Shown here: positions 16,501 to 23,649 of the stretch, piece after piece | Numbering within the stretch: position 1 is the first letter of the stretch | How the letters are laid out: every line of letters starts with the position of its first letter | Assembly: GCA_029259655.1 (NCBI GenBank) | Contig: JAJDET010000098.1 | Span: forward strand, 1-40,290 | From: Planctomycetota bacterium | GTDB lineage: Bacteria > Planctomycetota > UBA1135 > GCA-002686595 | Direction: 5' to 3' | Length of the DNA stretch: 40,290 nt | The notes under the pieces: generated by a model | The model's input: only the letters and a program-made list of their open reading frames with translations | The model's database searches: none | What the model was told of the DNA's origin: nothing | Made by a program: the position numbers and the translations under genes

Positions 16501-16731
16501 GACTACTAGGTTTCCGAAGAACGAGTCGATCGCGCCCCTACGCAGAAGGCCCTGTCGCTGGAACTTGACCTGATACTCCGCGCCCAAGGCAAGCTCTGTG
16601 GAGAGCTGAGAGTCTCCGAACCCCGTCGCAGCCAGGATGACAAACGCCTCCCTCTTGGAAGTCTCGTTGGGAGCCTCAGCGACGGTGGCCAAGAACTGTT
16701 CAAAGGGCTCCACCTGAGTGTCGGTTGGCAC
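13528..16731 (-). CDS. Type IIG-like restriction enzyme / N6-adenine DNA methyltransferase (single chain)
   Basis: A 1067-residue protein. GTG 16731 is chosen because AGGAGG sits 7 bases upstream, whereas the longer reading from ATG 16791 has no such site. Residues about 65-82 (GAIDSFFGNLVVEFENDL) resemble the nuclease-type N-terminal domain of Eco57I-like enzymes, with E-F-E in place of the usual E-x-K. The methyltransferase core has motif X (LGEFYTPDWLAARV, ~340), motif I (ILDPSCGSGTFL, ~370) and motif IV NPPW (~577), typical of N6-adenine gamma-class enzymes. The remainder, with IGLVMPRSVF and C-terminal DFVATSIADWINRGLFGPRDINKRALDVPWP, is the target-recognition region. It probably cuts foreign DNA and methylates its own. 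There is no separate specificity or helicase gene, which argues against type I, III or BREX. Transcribed toward attL; GC is clearly lower than in host genes. Confidence 0.85.
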   Translation of the reverse strand: MPTDTQVEPFEQFLATVAEAPNETSKREAFVILAATGFGDSQLSTELALGAEYQVKFQRQGLLRRGAIDSFFGNLVVEFENDLRKTGAHALDQLRGYCAGAWTEDESPDRAYLAVAADGHRWQVFSPRLKDPAGPIDESNVELVLIEDWEATGADDDAESLRAFLNRLLFRKSLISPTAKNFARDFGLHSPCFMRAREIFTRKLDELNEDPQLIVQRDAWDASLQAAYGRVDTTHDLLAQHTYLATLARLLVWAALERRPLKREELDEVLGGIYFEGKMIANMVEDDFFRWHMIPSETDPAPVFVGLANQLAGYELSSIGEDILKPLYEDLVDPETRHALGEFYTPDWLAARVTERLLGSHDWEDRLPRILDPSCGSGTFLQTSIELARGSLSLTGGELLSSILSSVMGIDVHPLAVIVSRTTYLLAIQDLLEHADEPITLPVFLANALMMPRVIRQPDLFGHEVFGLDVAGRKFEVPAELVYSGSPYDACVEEVISVARSYGREGTNLEDAPGSLAASLGDRFKEYDPDNKLAPVLGEMAKYIAELIRERRNSVHGFMLKNHYRPAMLRKTFDFVVGNPPWLTVGDVEVASYKEVVVERALASKITARGVGEQSHTELATLFLVVALEDYLAESKASSQARIGLVMPRSVFTAKHHRFLREGKHKTPLDVVELWDLDGVTPLFNVPSCVLFAASRKPHPEEAIDGREVSGRLPAKDAPIEVSESKLETQEVEYRLGYLGRRSAWRKSDGEEGASSQAGGKAAQQPYSSVFRQGAILYPQMLLVVTGRNGLDRSKRREPVKTDPHVIERAKKKTGVVNHIVDTSCLFCTVAADHLVPFAIHGEPWTVLLPVLGDPGTGKFTPVGADRLRAEGLVKTADWLQWAEVEWESVRKENETEPLHSRLDYVGQLSSQDGRQPHVVVYTAAGKRPVASVLPMSDLRVPFVARDRTYHASFSTEEEAHFLVAMLNSDFVATSIADWINRGLFGPRDINKRALDVPWPKFNPDDEQHARIAELGRQLASEALALLADCPELGVGKLRTWLRSRLDSDAREELEALVRDVSAAQAG

Positions 16732-16903
16732 GCTTGCTCCTCCTGGTCGTTCGAGGCTGTGCATGACGTGAGTTCGATGCAGACCTTGCATAGCAGGTCA
16801 ACAAACTCGATGTGACGCTCCGTCTTGCTTGTACCCGCACCTGCAATTCCTAGGATGTTGCCTGGGCTAGAGCAAGTACGAGCATGCGCAAGAGGATGTC
16901 GCA

Positions 16904-17224
16904 ATGACCAAGGACAGGCACGCCCCCCCTGCCGACATGCGGGACGCTCTAGGCCGCTTCACCAAGGGCAATCGAGGAGGGCCCGGGAACCCGCACGCCC
17001 GACAGGTCGGTCGGCTGCGTGCTGCCCTCCTGACCGCAGTCACCGACGAGGATGTCGCCGCAATCGTCCATCGCCTCGTCCAGCTCGCGTTGGAGGGGAA
17101 CGTGCAAGCCGCTCGTGAGGTACTTGATCGATGCCTCGGCAGACCTGTGGAGGCCGACCTCCTCGAGCGGATGGAGGCCATTGAGGAGGCCCTGGTGGCG
17201 ACAGAGGCCCGGAGGATCGCGTGA
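16904..17224 (+). CDS. DUF5681-like small element protein
   Basis: A 106-residue protein from ATG 16904 with AGAGGA upstream. The N-terminal LGRFTKGNRGGPGNPHARQ is the Gly/Asn-rich RFxxGNxGGPGN signature of DUF5681-like proteins, which occur in phages and integrated elements and are sometimes compared with small terminase subunits. The rest is helical: VGRLRAALLTAVTDEDVAAIVHRLVQLALEG, NVQAAREVLDRCLGRPVEADLLERMEAIEEAL. There is no catalytic signature; a nucleic-acid-binding role is inferred. Its TGA overlaps the GTG of the zinc-ribbon gene (GTGA), so the two are co-translated. It diverges from the restriction-methylation gene across a 172-base interval that must hold both promoters. Confidence 0.75.
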   Translation: MTKDRHAPPADMRDALGRFTKGNRGGPGNPHARQVGRLRAALLTAVTDEDVAAIVHRLVQLALEGNVQAAREVLDRCLGRPVEADLLERMEAIEEALVATEARRIA

Positions 17225-17538
17225 ATCTCGGGCCCCGTCTCCGGCGCGCCGAAGCCGCCCTGGAGGGTCTATTCCCAGCCCCTACTTGTGAGACCTGCGG
17301 AGGGATCACCGGGGACAGCCCAGGATGCCTCGTCTTGGACCCATTGACTCCGGGCGGGGAAGAGCTGTTTGGCGGAGTGCTGGTGCAACGGGACTTTTCC
17401 TCGTGCGGCGAGTGCGGGTTCCCGCTGAACGAGGCCGGCCGCGCAGTCGGAGTCCTTGGTCACGGTGGCACGCCGCAGCCAGGCACGATCATCGAGCTCT
17501 ACGCTGACCTTCTCGACGATCAACCCGGCAGCAGTTGA
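17221..17538 (+). CDS. Small zinc-ribbon hypothetical protein
   Basis: A 105-residue protein from GTG 17221, overlapping the previous stop by 4 bases. Two CxxC pairs (Cys23/26 in TCETCGG and Cys62/65 in SCGECGFPL), with an additional Cys36 between them, indicate one zinc-binding ribbon. The N-terminal helix LGPRLRRAEAALEGLF resembles the short leader seen in many element-encoded zinc-ribbon proteins that follow DUF5681-like genes. The function is unknown; coupling to the DUF5681-like gene suggests a two-component complex, possibly acting on DNA. Confidence 0.65.
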   Translation: MNLGPRLRRAEAALEGLFPAPTCETCGGITGDSPGCLVLDPLTPGGEELFGGVLVQRDFSSCGECGFPLNEAGRAVGVLGHGGTPQPGTIIELYADLLDDQPGSS

Positions 17539-17648
17539 ATACGAGCGCCGTCTACGGCGCGTCCTCAACAACCGGAAGAACCCGTACCCCGGGATACGCT
17601 GCTGGCGCTCATGTCGTCGGAGGTTATGACGTACGAGAGGCTCACGGG

Positions 17649-18329
17649 CTAGTCGAGCAAGATGTCCTCCGGCCCTAGCCTTGCGCGAACCGACCTCAGC
17701 GCCTCAATCGGACCAGCAAGATAGTGTGCACCGATCAAACCCTCACGAGGTACGACTTCGGTAGACGACTTTCTTCGGATTCGCTCGAACTCCCGGATCT
17801 GATGTACCTCTGATTGGAATTCCTTGGTTTTCATTCCAATCCAATCCTCGCCTGTTACGCATTCGGGAGGATCCGTGTGTATTCCGCGTTCAAAGAGCCG
17901 TTCGGTGTGACTCACCCATTGATCGAATAGTCGGCGGCTGACGTAACCACCTTCTGAGGTCTGCATCCACTTTCCGCGCCGTATCAGCGCGTCTATTTCG
18001 CCGCGCACCCTTTCGGCGCGACGTTCCGCCGGCTCGTTCTTGAACCCGGCTAGGCGCCGTCTGAACACAACGGCTTGCAGAAACTGTTGAATCTGGTCCT
18101 GAAAGCCGACGTAGGTTAGGGACGCCCCGGTCGCGAGTAGGAGCGCCTGAAGGAAGAGCGGCTCGTTTATCAGGTCCCACACGATCATGGCATCGCCGGG
18201 CGCACCAGCTACCCCCAGTAGATCCGCGAGCTTCTTGACGAAAGCCAGCACGCCTAGGACCAGCCCGACAGGACCGGCGACCCGGCTGACCTTGCGAAGA
18301 CCAACACGCGCTTGAATCCCCTCGTCCAT
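17649..18329 (-). CDS. Two-transmembrane hypothetical protein
   Basis: A 226-residue protein with two hydrophobic segments, VAGPVGLVLGVLAFVKKLADLLGV (about residues 16-39) and FLQALLLATGASLTYVGF (about 59-76). A charged cytosolic domain follows (ERRAERVRGEIDALIRRGKWM, SRRLFDQWVSHTERLFERGIHTDPPECVTGEDWIGMKTKEF, then a helix ending in ILLD). I do not recognise the family. Two TMs followed by a soluble helical domain is a common layout of membrane effectors or sensors in islands, but nothing in the residues proves such a role. It faces the zinc-ribbon gene convergently, 110 bases away. Confidence 0.65.
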   Translation of the reverse strand: MDEGIQARVGLRKVSRVAGPVGLVLGVLAFVKKLADLLGVAGAPGDAMIVWDLINEPLFLQALLLATGASLTYVGFQDQIQQFLQAVVFRRRLAGFKNEPAERRAERVRGEIDALIRRGKWMQTSEGGYVSRRLFDQWVSHTERLFERGIHTDPPECVTGEDWIGMKTKEFQSEVHQIREFERIRRKSSTEVVPREGLIGAHYLAGPIEALRSVRARLGPEDILLD

Positions 18330-18499
18330 GCCGTCGAGCGTAACGGCCGGCCCCTCCCGGCTCCACTCCTGGAGTCGCGGGTATGGTGGCCCGCGGGTGT
18401 CTACGCGAAGAGGCTGTGCGTCGCGTGCAGATCGAGGCCCACCCCACTGGTTGACGGGAGCCCACGATAGCGTGGTGCCACAGCGCGACGACTCGACAG

Positions 18500-20071
18500 T
18501 CAGGGCACCAGCAGCACACTCGCAGGGTTGCTTGCTGCCGCAAATGTCACGAGGTCTGTCGATACGACTACGGAGTGCGAGACCGTGACCCCGGCAAACG
18601 CAGGGTTCAGGCCCGAAGGCAACTCAAGAACCGCAGCCCCCGTACCGTCGGCCGCGAGGAACCCAACGTAGTTCTCGAAGAAGGCCGAGTGCGGGTTCGT
18701 CAGGGTCATGGTCGTGTAGGCATCAGGGTTGAGCGGGAGGAAGATCCCACCCCCGAGGGTCACCCCGGGATCAGTCCCGCTCGTGCTGCCCAAGACCCAG
18801 TAGAAGGCCGAGCCGAGGCCGGAGCCGAAGTCGATCGAGAGCTTGTGATCTCCACCGGACGCGAGCGAAACTGAGAAGGGGCTGCCTACAAGGGCGGCCT
18901 TCTCGAGACCGCAGTAGACAACTGCCGCGCCCGCTTGATCCCCTTGAGTGGAGTCGTGGGCCGCGGACACGACGACGAAGGTTTCACCCAACGCGACAGA
19001 ATTCCCGAAGTTCTCTCCGGTCACTCCACTCGAGTGCGAGAGCCTCGCCATCTCAGTCCATGAGGCGCCGTCGTGCTCGAACAGATACGCAGCCCCCGCT
19101 ACCGGCTCGGCACCTGTAGCCCCCGGGGTCCCCACCAGAATCCGGTCGTTCAGGACCCGTACGTTCCAACCGAAGAGATCCGATGACTGGCCATCCAAGG
19201 GCCGTAGGACCTGTGTCTCAACCCACCCCCCCACCTGCTTCTCGAAGACGTAACCAGCACCAGATCCCGACGTGGCGCCATCTGCGAACGGAGCACCGAC
19301 GAGTACTCTTCCATTGCTCGCCGACACAGACCAGCCGAAATCGTCACCTGGTTCGGTATTGCTGCCTCTCACTTCCGTAGACAAGACCCAGCTTCCCGAG
19401 ACCTTCTCGTAGATGAGGATTCTCCCTCCCGCTCCATCCTGAGGGGCTCCAACAACCGCAACTCCGCTACCAATGGCGACCTCGCGTCCGTAGAAGCTGA
19501 GAGGAGGGCCTATCAGCTTGGCAACCTCCGTCCACGTAGCGCCGCTGTATTCGAAGAGGTAGGCGGCACCTGTAGTTGGTCCAGCTCCGTAGGCACCGAC
19601 TATCGCGTCGTTGCCATCGAGGGACAGCGAGTATCCGAAGTAGTCGTTCTTCGCAGCGTCACTAGCGGTCAGCTTCGCTGTCTGAACCCAATCAGACCCG
19701 AGCCTCTCGTAGACGTAGGCGGCCCCCGCCCAGGGAGCTTCGCTGTTGTGAAGGCGCGCGCCTATGAGCGCCCGGCTGCCAGACATCGAAACCGATCCTC
19801 CGAACTGGTCACCGTCACCCACATCATTCGGCAGGAGCTTCTGCATGGGCACCCAGACTCCATTCACACGGTCAAAGACGCAAAGCAGCCCTGGTCCGCC
19901 GTTGCCAAGTTGATGTCCGCCGATCATGGCGGTCGTGCCCGAGACGGAAGCGGAGCGTCCCAGGATGTCTCCGTCCTGCGGTTGCGTTGAGTAGAGCACC
20001 GCGCACTCGTCGGGCACCGAGCCGCCTGTGACCACCGCGAGAGCAGCGAGAGCAGCACAGTGAATCAGCAT
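18500..20071 (-). CDS. Secreted FG-GAP beta-propeller protein with Planctomycetota-type C-terminal domain
   Basis: A 523-residue protein. ATG 20071 is preferred because AGGAGG lies 8 bases upstream; ATG 20077 is only 2 bases from it. After a short signal (LIHCAALAALAVVTGG) come seven FG-GAP-type repeats. Each has a (G/N)D-x-FG-x-S-(V/L) strand, an (A/V)-x-(V/I)-GA turn, GAAY(V/L)(F/Y)E and a W-x-(Q/E)-x-x-(K/R)L strand, giving a seven-bladed propeller similar to integrin-alpha-like folds. The last 140 residues (LVGSPFSVSLASGGDHKLSIDFGSGL to NPASVLLVP) form a separate beta-rich domain. Probably a cell-surface or secreted binding protein. It is unusual as cargo on a small integrated element. 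Confidence 0.85.
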   Translation of the reverse strand: MLIHCAALAALAVVTGGSVPDECAVLYSTQPQDGDILGRSASVSGTTAMIGGHQLGNGGPGLLCVFDRVNGVWVPMQKLLPNDVGDGDQFGGSVSMSGSRALIGARLHNSEAPWAGAAYVYERLGSDWVQTAKLTASDAAKNDYFGYSLSLDGNDAIVGAYGAGPTTGAAYLFEYSGATWTEVAKLIGPPLSFYGREVAIGSGVAVVGAPQDGAGGRILIYEKVSGSWVLSTEVRGSNTEPGDDFGWSVSASNGRVLVGAPFADGATSGSGAGYVFEKQVGGWVETQVLRPLDGQSSDLFGWNVRVLNDRILVGTPGATGAEPVAGAAYLFEHDGASWTEMARLSHSSGVTGENFGNSVALGETFVVVSAAHDSTQGDQAGAAVVYCGLEKAALVGSPFSVSLASGGDHKLSIDFGSGLGSAFYWVLGSTSGTDPGVTLGGGIFLPLNPDAYTTMTLTNPHSAFFENYVGFLAADGTGAAVLELPSGLNPAFAGVTVSHSVVVSTDLVTFAAASNPASVLLVP

Positions 20072-20254
20072 CGCCATCTCCTCCTGCAAGAGCGTGTTCG
20101 CCGAACGGAATCTCCCCACCAGCGTCCGGGAGGTACCTGATGCTAGTGAGCTCGGACGCCAGGGGGCTACGCACACTTGCCGATCCCGGCCTACGAGAGC
20201 AGCGTAGCTCGCGAGCAGAGCTCGCGCTCGAGCGCGCCCCCGGCTACCGGGAAG

Positions 20255-20449
20255 ATGTTCGAGGTCGTGGACGGCGCGGAGCTTCCCAAATGCCGGTCTT
20301 GCGGCGACCACATCGGTCCCGACGGCCGGGCGCTCGGCTGTCTACGCCCCGATGGGAGCACGGACCTGCGCCTGATGCACGTCGTCCGGCGTCCCGCCAA
20401 CCTGTCGGACATCGTCGTCGTCGATAGCGACGGACGCGGTCCCAACTAG
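20255..20449 (+). CDS. Small Cys-containing hypothetical protein
   Basis: A 64-residue reading from ATG 20255; a longer version from TTG 20177 is open but its first 26 residues look random. KCRSCGDHIGPDGRALGCLRPDG has a CxxC pair and a third Cys, as in a half zinc knuckle, followed by LRLMHVVRRPANLSDIVVVDSDG. No family is recognised. It lies alone between two minus-strand secreted-protein genes and converges on the NHL-like gene by 19 bases. It may be a spurious frame. Confidence 0.35.
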   Translation: MFEVVDGAELPKCRSCGDHIGPDGRALGCLRPDGSTDLRLMHVVRRPANLSDIVVVDSDGRGPN

Positions 20450-20468
20450 CCACCGGCGCCGCGCGCCG

Positions 20469-22028
20469 TCAGGGAGTCAAGTCGAGTTGGACCGCGTTGC
20501 TGGCGAAAACGGACACAGCGCCACGCCGCCCTCTCCTCACCAGGTATGCGTGGTGCAAGGTGACCCCGGCCAGGAGTGGATCGGCGGGCACGACGAGTTG
20601 CGATTTTGCCGTCCCGCCGCCGTCGAGGTTTCCGATGTCCGTCACCAGCGCGAACGGGCTCGCAAAGAAGGGCTCCTTCAACAAGTTGGTGCCGGACAGC
20701 AGGGGATGGACCACGCGCACCGGATCGAACAGGAGCGCGACCAGCGTGCTCAGGCTCTCGTTCGAGACCCCCGGCAGGTTGAGCGGCAGGGGGATCCCAT
20801 CGCTGACGAAGGCGGGCGTGGTGCCGGCCGTGCTTGCCATCAGGACGAACCGGCGTCCAGCGTGCTCGCAACCGGCCTGTAGGGCAAAGCTCATGGTCCC
20901 GCCTACGGATGCGACAATCGAGCTTACGTCGGCGACCAGCGGCGTCGGAGGAGGAAGGACGATTTTGAAAGCGTTTTCGCTGACATTGCCTGTGACAAAG
21001 ACCTCGGTGCCGCACAAGTCTGCTGCGACCGCGACCCCCCGGTTCAACGCGCTGCCTCCCCCGTCTCCGGTGGCGTCGATGATCTCCGTGATCACCCCGC
21101 CCGGCGTGATCTTGAACGCGTTGTCGGTGACGCTGCCCGTTACATAGACGTTGCCGAGCCCGTCCACGGCAACCCCGTGGGCGCCGGTGAGCGTGTTGCC
21201 TCCCCCGTCTCCGGCGCCGTCGATGATCACCGTGACCACCCCGCCCGGCGTGATCTTGAACGCAAGGTTTGAGCCCGTCACGTAGACGAAGCCTGACCCA
21301 TCCACCGCGATATCGAGGGGACTGTCGAGCGTGTTGCCTCCGCCGTCTCCGGTGGCGTCGATGATCTCCGTGATCACCCCGCCCGGCGTGATCTTGAACG
21401 CGTTGTCGCTGGGGACGCCCGCTGTGTAGACATCGCCGAGTCCGTCCACCGCAATGGCTAGGGGGCCGTCGAGCCTGTTGCCTCCGCCGTCTCCGGTTCC
21501 GTCGATGATCTCCGTGATCACTCCGCCCGGCGTGATCTTGAACGCGTTGTCGCTGTCTCTCCCGCTGACGTAGACGTTGCCGAGCACGTCCACGGCAACG
21601 TCACCGGCGCCGTTGAGAATGTTGCCCCCCCCGTCTCCGGTGGAGTCGATGATTTCCGTGATCACTCCGCCCGGCGTGATCTTGAACGCGTTGTCGCTCA
21701 GAAAGCCCGTCACGTAGGCATTGCCAGCCCCATCAACGGCAACGCCGCTAGCGCCGTTGAGAATGTTGCCCCCCCCGTCTCCGGTTCCGTCGATGACCTC
21801 AGTGATCACCCCGCCCGGCGTGATCTTGAACGCGTTGTCGCTGCTGAAGCCCGTGACGTAGACGTTGCCGAGTTCGTCTACGGCGACGGAATAGCCGTCA
21901 GGAGAATTGAGCGTGTTTCCACCTCCGTCTCCCGTGGCGTCGATGATCTCGGTGATGTTCTGTGCGCTCGCAGCGGACGCGATGGACAGGACGCCGATGG
22001 CGGTTACGAGCAAGGGCTTCCTCAGCAT
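20469..22028 (-). CDS. Secreted NHL/SBBP-like beta-propeller with near-identical 48-residue repeats
   Basis: A 519-residue protein. ATG 22028 has AAGGAGG 6 bases upstream, and a signal peptide (KPLLVTAIGVLSIASAASAQ) follows. Seven consecutive repeats of about 48 residues each carry SDNAFKITPGGVITEIID, a TGDGGGN turn, then a (V/I)AVDGLGNVYV strand, as in NHL or SBBP propellers. The repeats stay close at DNA level too (period about 144 bp), which points to recent duplication or gene conversion. From about residue 355 a beta-rich C-terminal domain of about 160 residues follows (ADVSSIVASVGGTMSFALQAG to ASNAVQLDLTP), different in sequence but alike in style to the FG-GAP neighbour. Likely an extracellular binding protein; the ligand is unknown. 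Confidence 0.85.
   Translation of the reverse strand: MLRKPLLVTAIGVLSIASAASAQNITEIIDATGDGGGNTLNSPDGYSVAVDELGNVYVTGFSSDNAFKITPGGVITEVIDGTGDGGGNILNGASGVAVDGAGNAYVTGFLSDNAFKITPGGVITEIIDSTGDGGGNILNGAGDVAVDVLGNVYVSGRDSDNAFKITPGGVITEIIDGTGDGGGNRLDGPLAIAVDGLGDVYTAGVPSDNAFKITPGGVITEIIDATGDGGGNTLDSPLDIAVDGSGFVYVTGSNLAFKITPGGVVTVIIDGAGDGGGNTLTGAHGVAVDGLGNVYVTGSVTDNAFKITPGGVITEIIDATGDGGGSALNRGVAVAADLCGTEVFVTGNVSENAFKIVLPPPTPLVADVSSIVASVGGTMSFALQAGCEHAGRRFVLMASTAGTTPAFVSDGIPLPLNLPGVSNESLSTLVALLFDPVRVVHPLLSGTNLLKEPFFASPFALVTDIGNLDGGGTAKSQLVVPADPLLAGVTLHHAYLVRRGRRGAVSVFASNAVQLDLTP
20980..21960. repeat. Tandem 144-bp repeats coding the propeller blades
   Basis: The motif CGTGATCTTGAACGC recurs at about 21105, 21249, 21387, 21530, 21676 and 21820, at intervals of 138-147 bases. 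Each is preceded by a copy of GTCTCCGG and GATGATCTC-type sequence. The units encode the blades of the 20469-22028 protein. Confidence 0.85.
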
Positions 22029-22369
22029 GTCGATCCTCCTTCGACAAGGTTTTCTCTGGCGAGCCGACGACTATGGGGGACGGTCACCGCTGCGGCGCTC
22101 GATCCCTGCCTCGTGCCCGCGAACCTAGGCCAGGGTAGCCACCCTCGCGGGTTCATGCACGACCAGGCCGTCTCGACGAGCGAGGGCTCACATCTCGTAG
22201 GCTCCGACAAGCACACACGAACGCCCGACGAGGGCTTTGCAGGACTAGACCTCGCGACGACCGCTACGTCATCCTCGGCCTGCTCGTCTCGGTGCTGGCG
22301 GACAAGGTCGCCCGGAGGAGTTAGGGCTGCGGAGAGGGAAGCAGCGTGAGGACGCGATCGGGCCGTTGC
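22029..22369. other. Non-coding stretch between two minus-strand element genes
   Basis: 341 bases with no protein-like frame on either strand. The right-hand side of the NHL-like gene start (AAGGAGG at 22034-22041, minus) is the only signal identified. The promoter of that gene should lie here, but no convincing -35/-10 pair was found. Confidence 0.5.
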
Positions 22370-23101
22370 TTACTGCTCCTCTTCCTCTTGATCCCCCCCT
22401 GCTTGATCCCCTCGCACGTCCTCGTCGCTCGCATCCCCATTGAAGATGTAGTAGACCCCCGCAAAGGGAATTAGAAGCGTCTTCGCTACGTCATGTGAGA
22501 CGTACACGAAGGGCCTAAAAAGCATAAACACATCAAGAGCAACCCTCACCGTCATAAACAAAGGAGTAACCGCCGTCGCCCCAATTGCCTGGGAGTAGTG
22601 TTTCACTACTCCCTTCTCTTTGCTTCTAGGCCACCACCAGCCAACGGGGAGCATATTCAGCAAACCACCGTCAATTCCGCCGCCCCCCCAACGGTCCTGG
22701 CTTTTCTCCGCGGCCCCGCTGTTGAAGCCGAAGGCCGGATTGTAAATCAACTCAGGAGTCCTTAGGTGTCCGTAAAGCCAGGGCCGTTCACCTTCCAGCG
22801 TAGGTAGGCTCTGACTACGGTGAGGACCAAGTTTCTCTCCGCGCGGCCCCCGCACCCGCACCCATTCGCGTCCACGGCCAGCACGCTCACCCGTTTGTGG
22901 GTTGACCTTGTGGCCCTGACGCGTTGATGGGAAGAACCCTCCCCCCTCGACTGCATACGTCCGAGCTATCCCCGGCCGACCGATATACCAGTCCCCGAAT
23001 CCGTCGTACTCTTTGAACTGAAAGATCGAGCAACTACTGGCGCTCGTGGCCAGGACGGCGCAAAGCAGGATGCGCGTCGAGAGGTGTAGGGAAGCGATCA
23101 T
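22370..23101 (-). CDS. Putative lipoprotein, hypothetical
   Basis: A 243-residue protein. ATG 23101 (AAGGAG about 10 bases upstream) is preferred over ATG 23152 and leads into ASLHLSTRILLCAVLATSASSC, a lipoprotein signal with Cys24 in a SASSC lipobox. The mature part starts FQFKEYDGFGDWYIGRPGIARTYAVEGGGFFPS. It has a Gly-rich middle and one hydrophobic stretch (FMTVRVALDVFMLFRPFVYVSHDVAKTLLIPFAGVYYIF) that could insert into a membrane. The C-terminus is very acidic (EDVRGDQAGG, then EEEE). The family is not recognised. The same strand and spacing as the NHL-like and paralogous genes suggest a cargo block for surface proteins. Confidence 0.65.
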   Translation of the reverse strand: MIASLHLSTRILLCAVLATSASSCSIFQFKEYDGFGDWYIGRPGIARTYAVEGGGFFPSTRQGHKVNPQTGERAGRGREWVRVRGPRGEKLGPHRSQSLPTLEGERPWLYGHLRTPELIYNPAFGFNSGAAEKSQDRWGGGGIDGGLLNMLPVGWWWPRSKEKGVVKHYSQAIGATAVTPLFMTVRVALDVFMLFRPFVYVSHDVAKTLLIPFAGVYYIFNGDASDEDVRGDQAGGDQEEEEQ

Positions 23102-23169
23102 CGACCAATGGCTCCTTGTGCGGCGCATGAGCATTCCTGATGGGCGTGCCATCGTAGCCGAGTGCGGCG

Positions 23170-23610
23170 TCAGGCGTCCACGAGGTAGCCCCAGGCGCGG
23201 CCATCTGGCGTCGCGACTGTCTTCGCGTCTAGCGTGACAACAGAGCCTCCTTGCACTACTAGGCCCGGCGGTATCTCTCGCATCGATACCGATTCGGACG
23301 ATTCATTGAGGTTGAAGGACGAAACCACCGAGTCGCCATCTACCGATAGCTCGACCGAGTTCTTTCCGCCGTCCTTGCCAATGGCCGTAACCACCAATGC
23401 CCTGCCCATAGGCACGGTGTAGGGCACGCCCTCGATGATGCGCACATAGTCCGCTGGTGCCGGAGCGGCGATCTCAACAGGCCCCACGACCCTGACCCGG
23501 AGGGGCCTTTCGGGGGCCTGTACTGCGCTCGTCCCCAGCAAGACGACAGCAAGAACGCCGGCCCCTACCAGAGCCGACAGCGGGTGGACTTCAATCTGGA
23601 TGCGGCGCAT
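23170..23610 (-). CDS. Secreted hypothetical protein, paralogue A
   Basis: A 146-residue protein from ATG 23610, which has AAGGAGG 5 bases upstream; an upstream in-frame start at 23646 adds only an unlikely leader. The signal/anchor IEVHPLSALVGAGVLAVVLLGTSAVQA is followed by a small beta domain: RVRVVGPVEI, YVRIIEGVPYTVPMGRALVVTAIG, VELSVDGDSVV, MREIPPGLVVQGGSVVTLD, ending in DGRAWGYLVDA. The last 11 residues and the HPLSAL anchor are shared with the adjacent gene at 23650, so the two arose by tandem duplication. The family resembles small secreted proteins of Planctomycetota; the function is unknown. Confidence 0.75.
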   Translation of the reverse strand: MRRIQIEVHPLSALVGAGVLAVVLLGTSAVQAPERPLRVRVVGPVEIAAPAPADYVRIIEGVPYTVPMGRALVVTAIGKDGGKNSVELSVDGDSVVSSFNLNESSESVSMREIPPGLVVQGGSVVTLDAKTVATPDGRAWGYLVDA

Positions 23611-23649
23611 GACTCCTCCTTGGTTGGAGGGCAGCGTAGCGAGCAATCG

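Noticed and set aside
20980-21960. CRISPR-like array
   Set aside because: The repeats are 144 bp, in frame and encode propeller blades; no spacers or cas genes are present.
22113-22349. 78-codon plus-strand open frame
   Set aside because: Its composition looks random, it has no ribosome site and lies in the non-coding gap between element genes.
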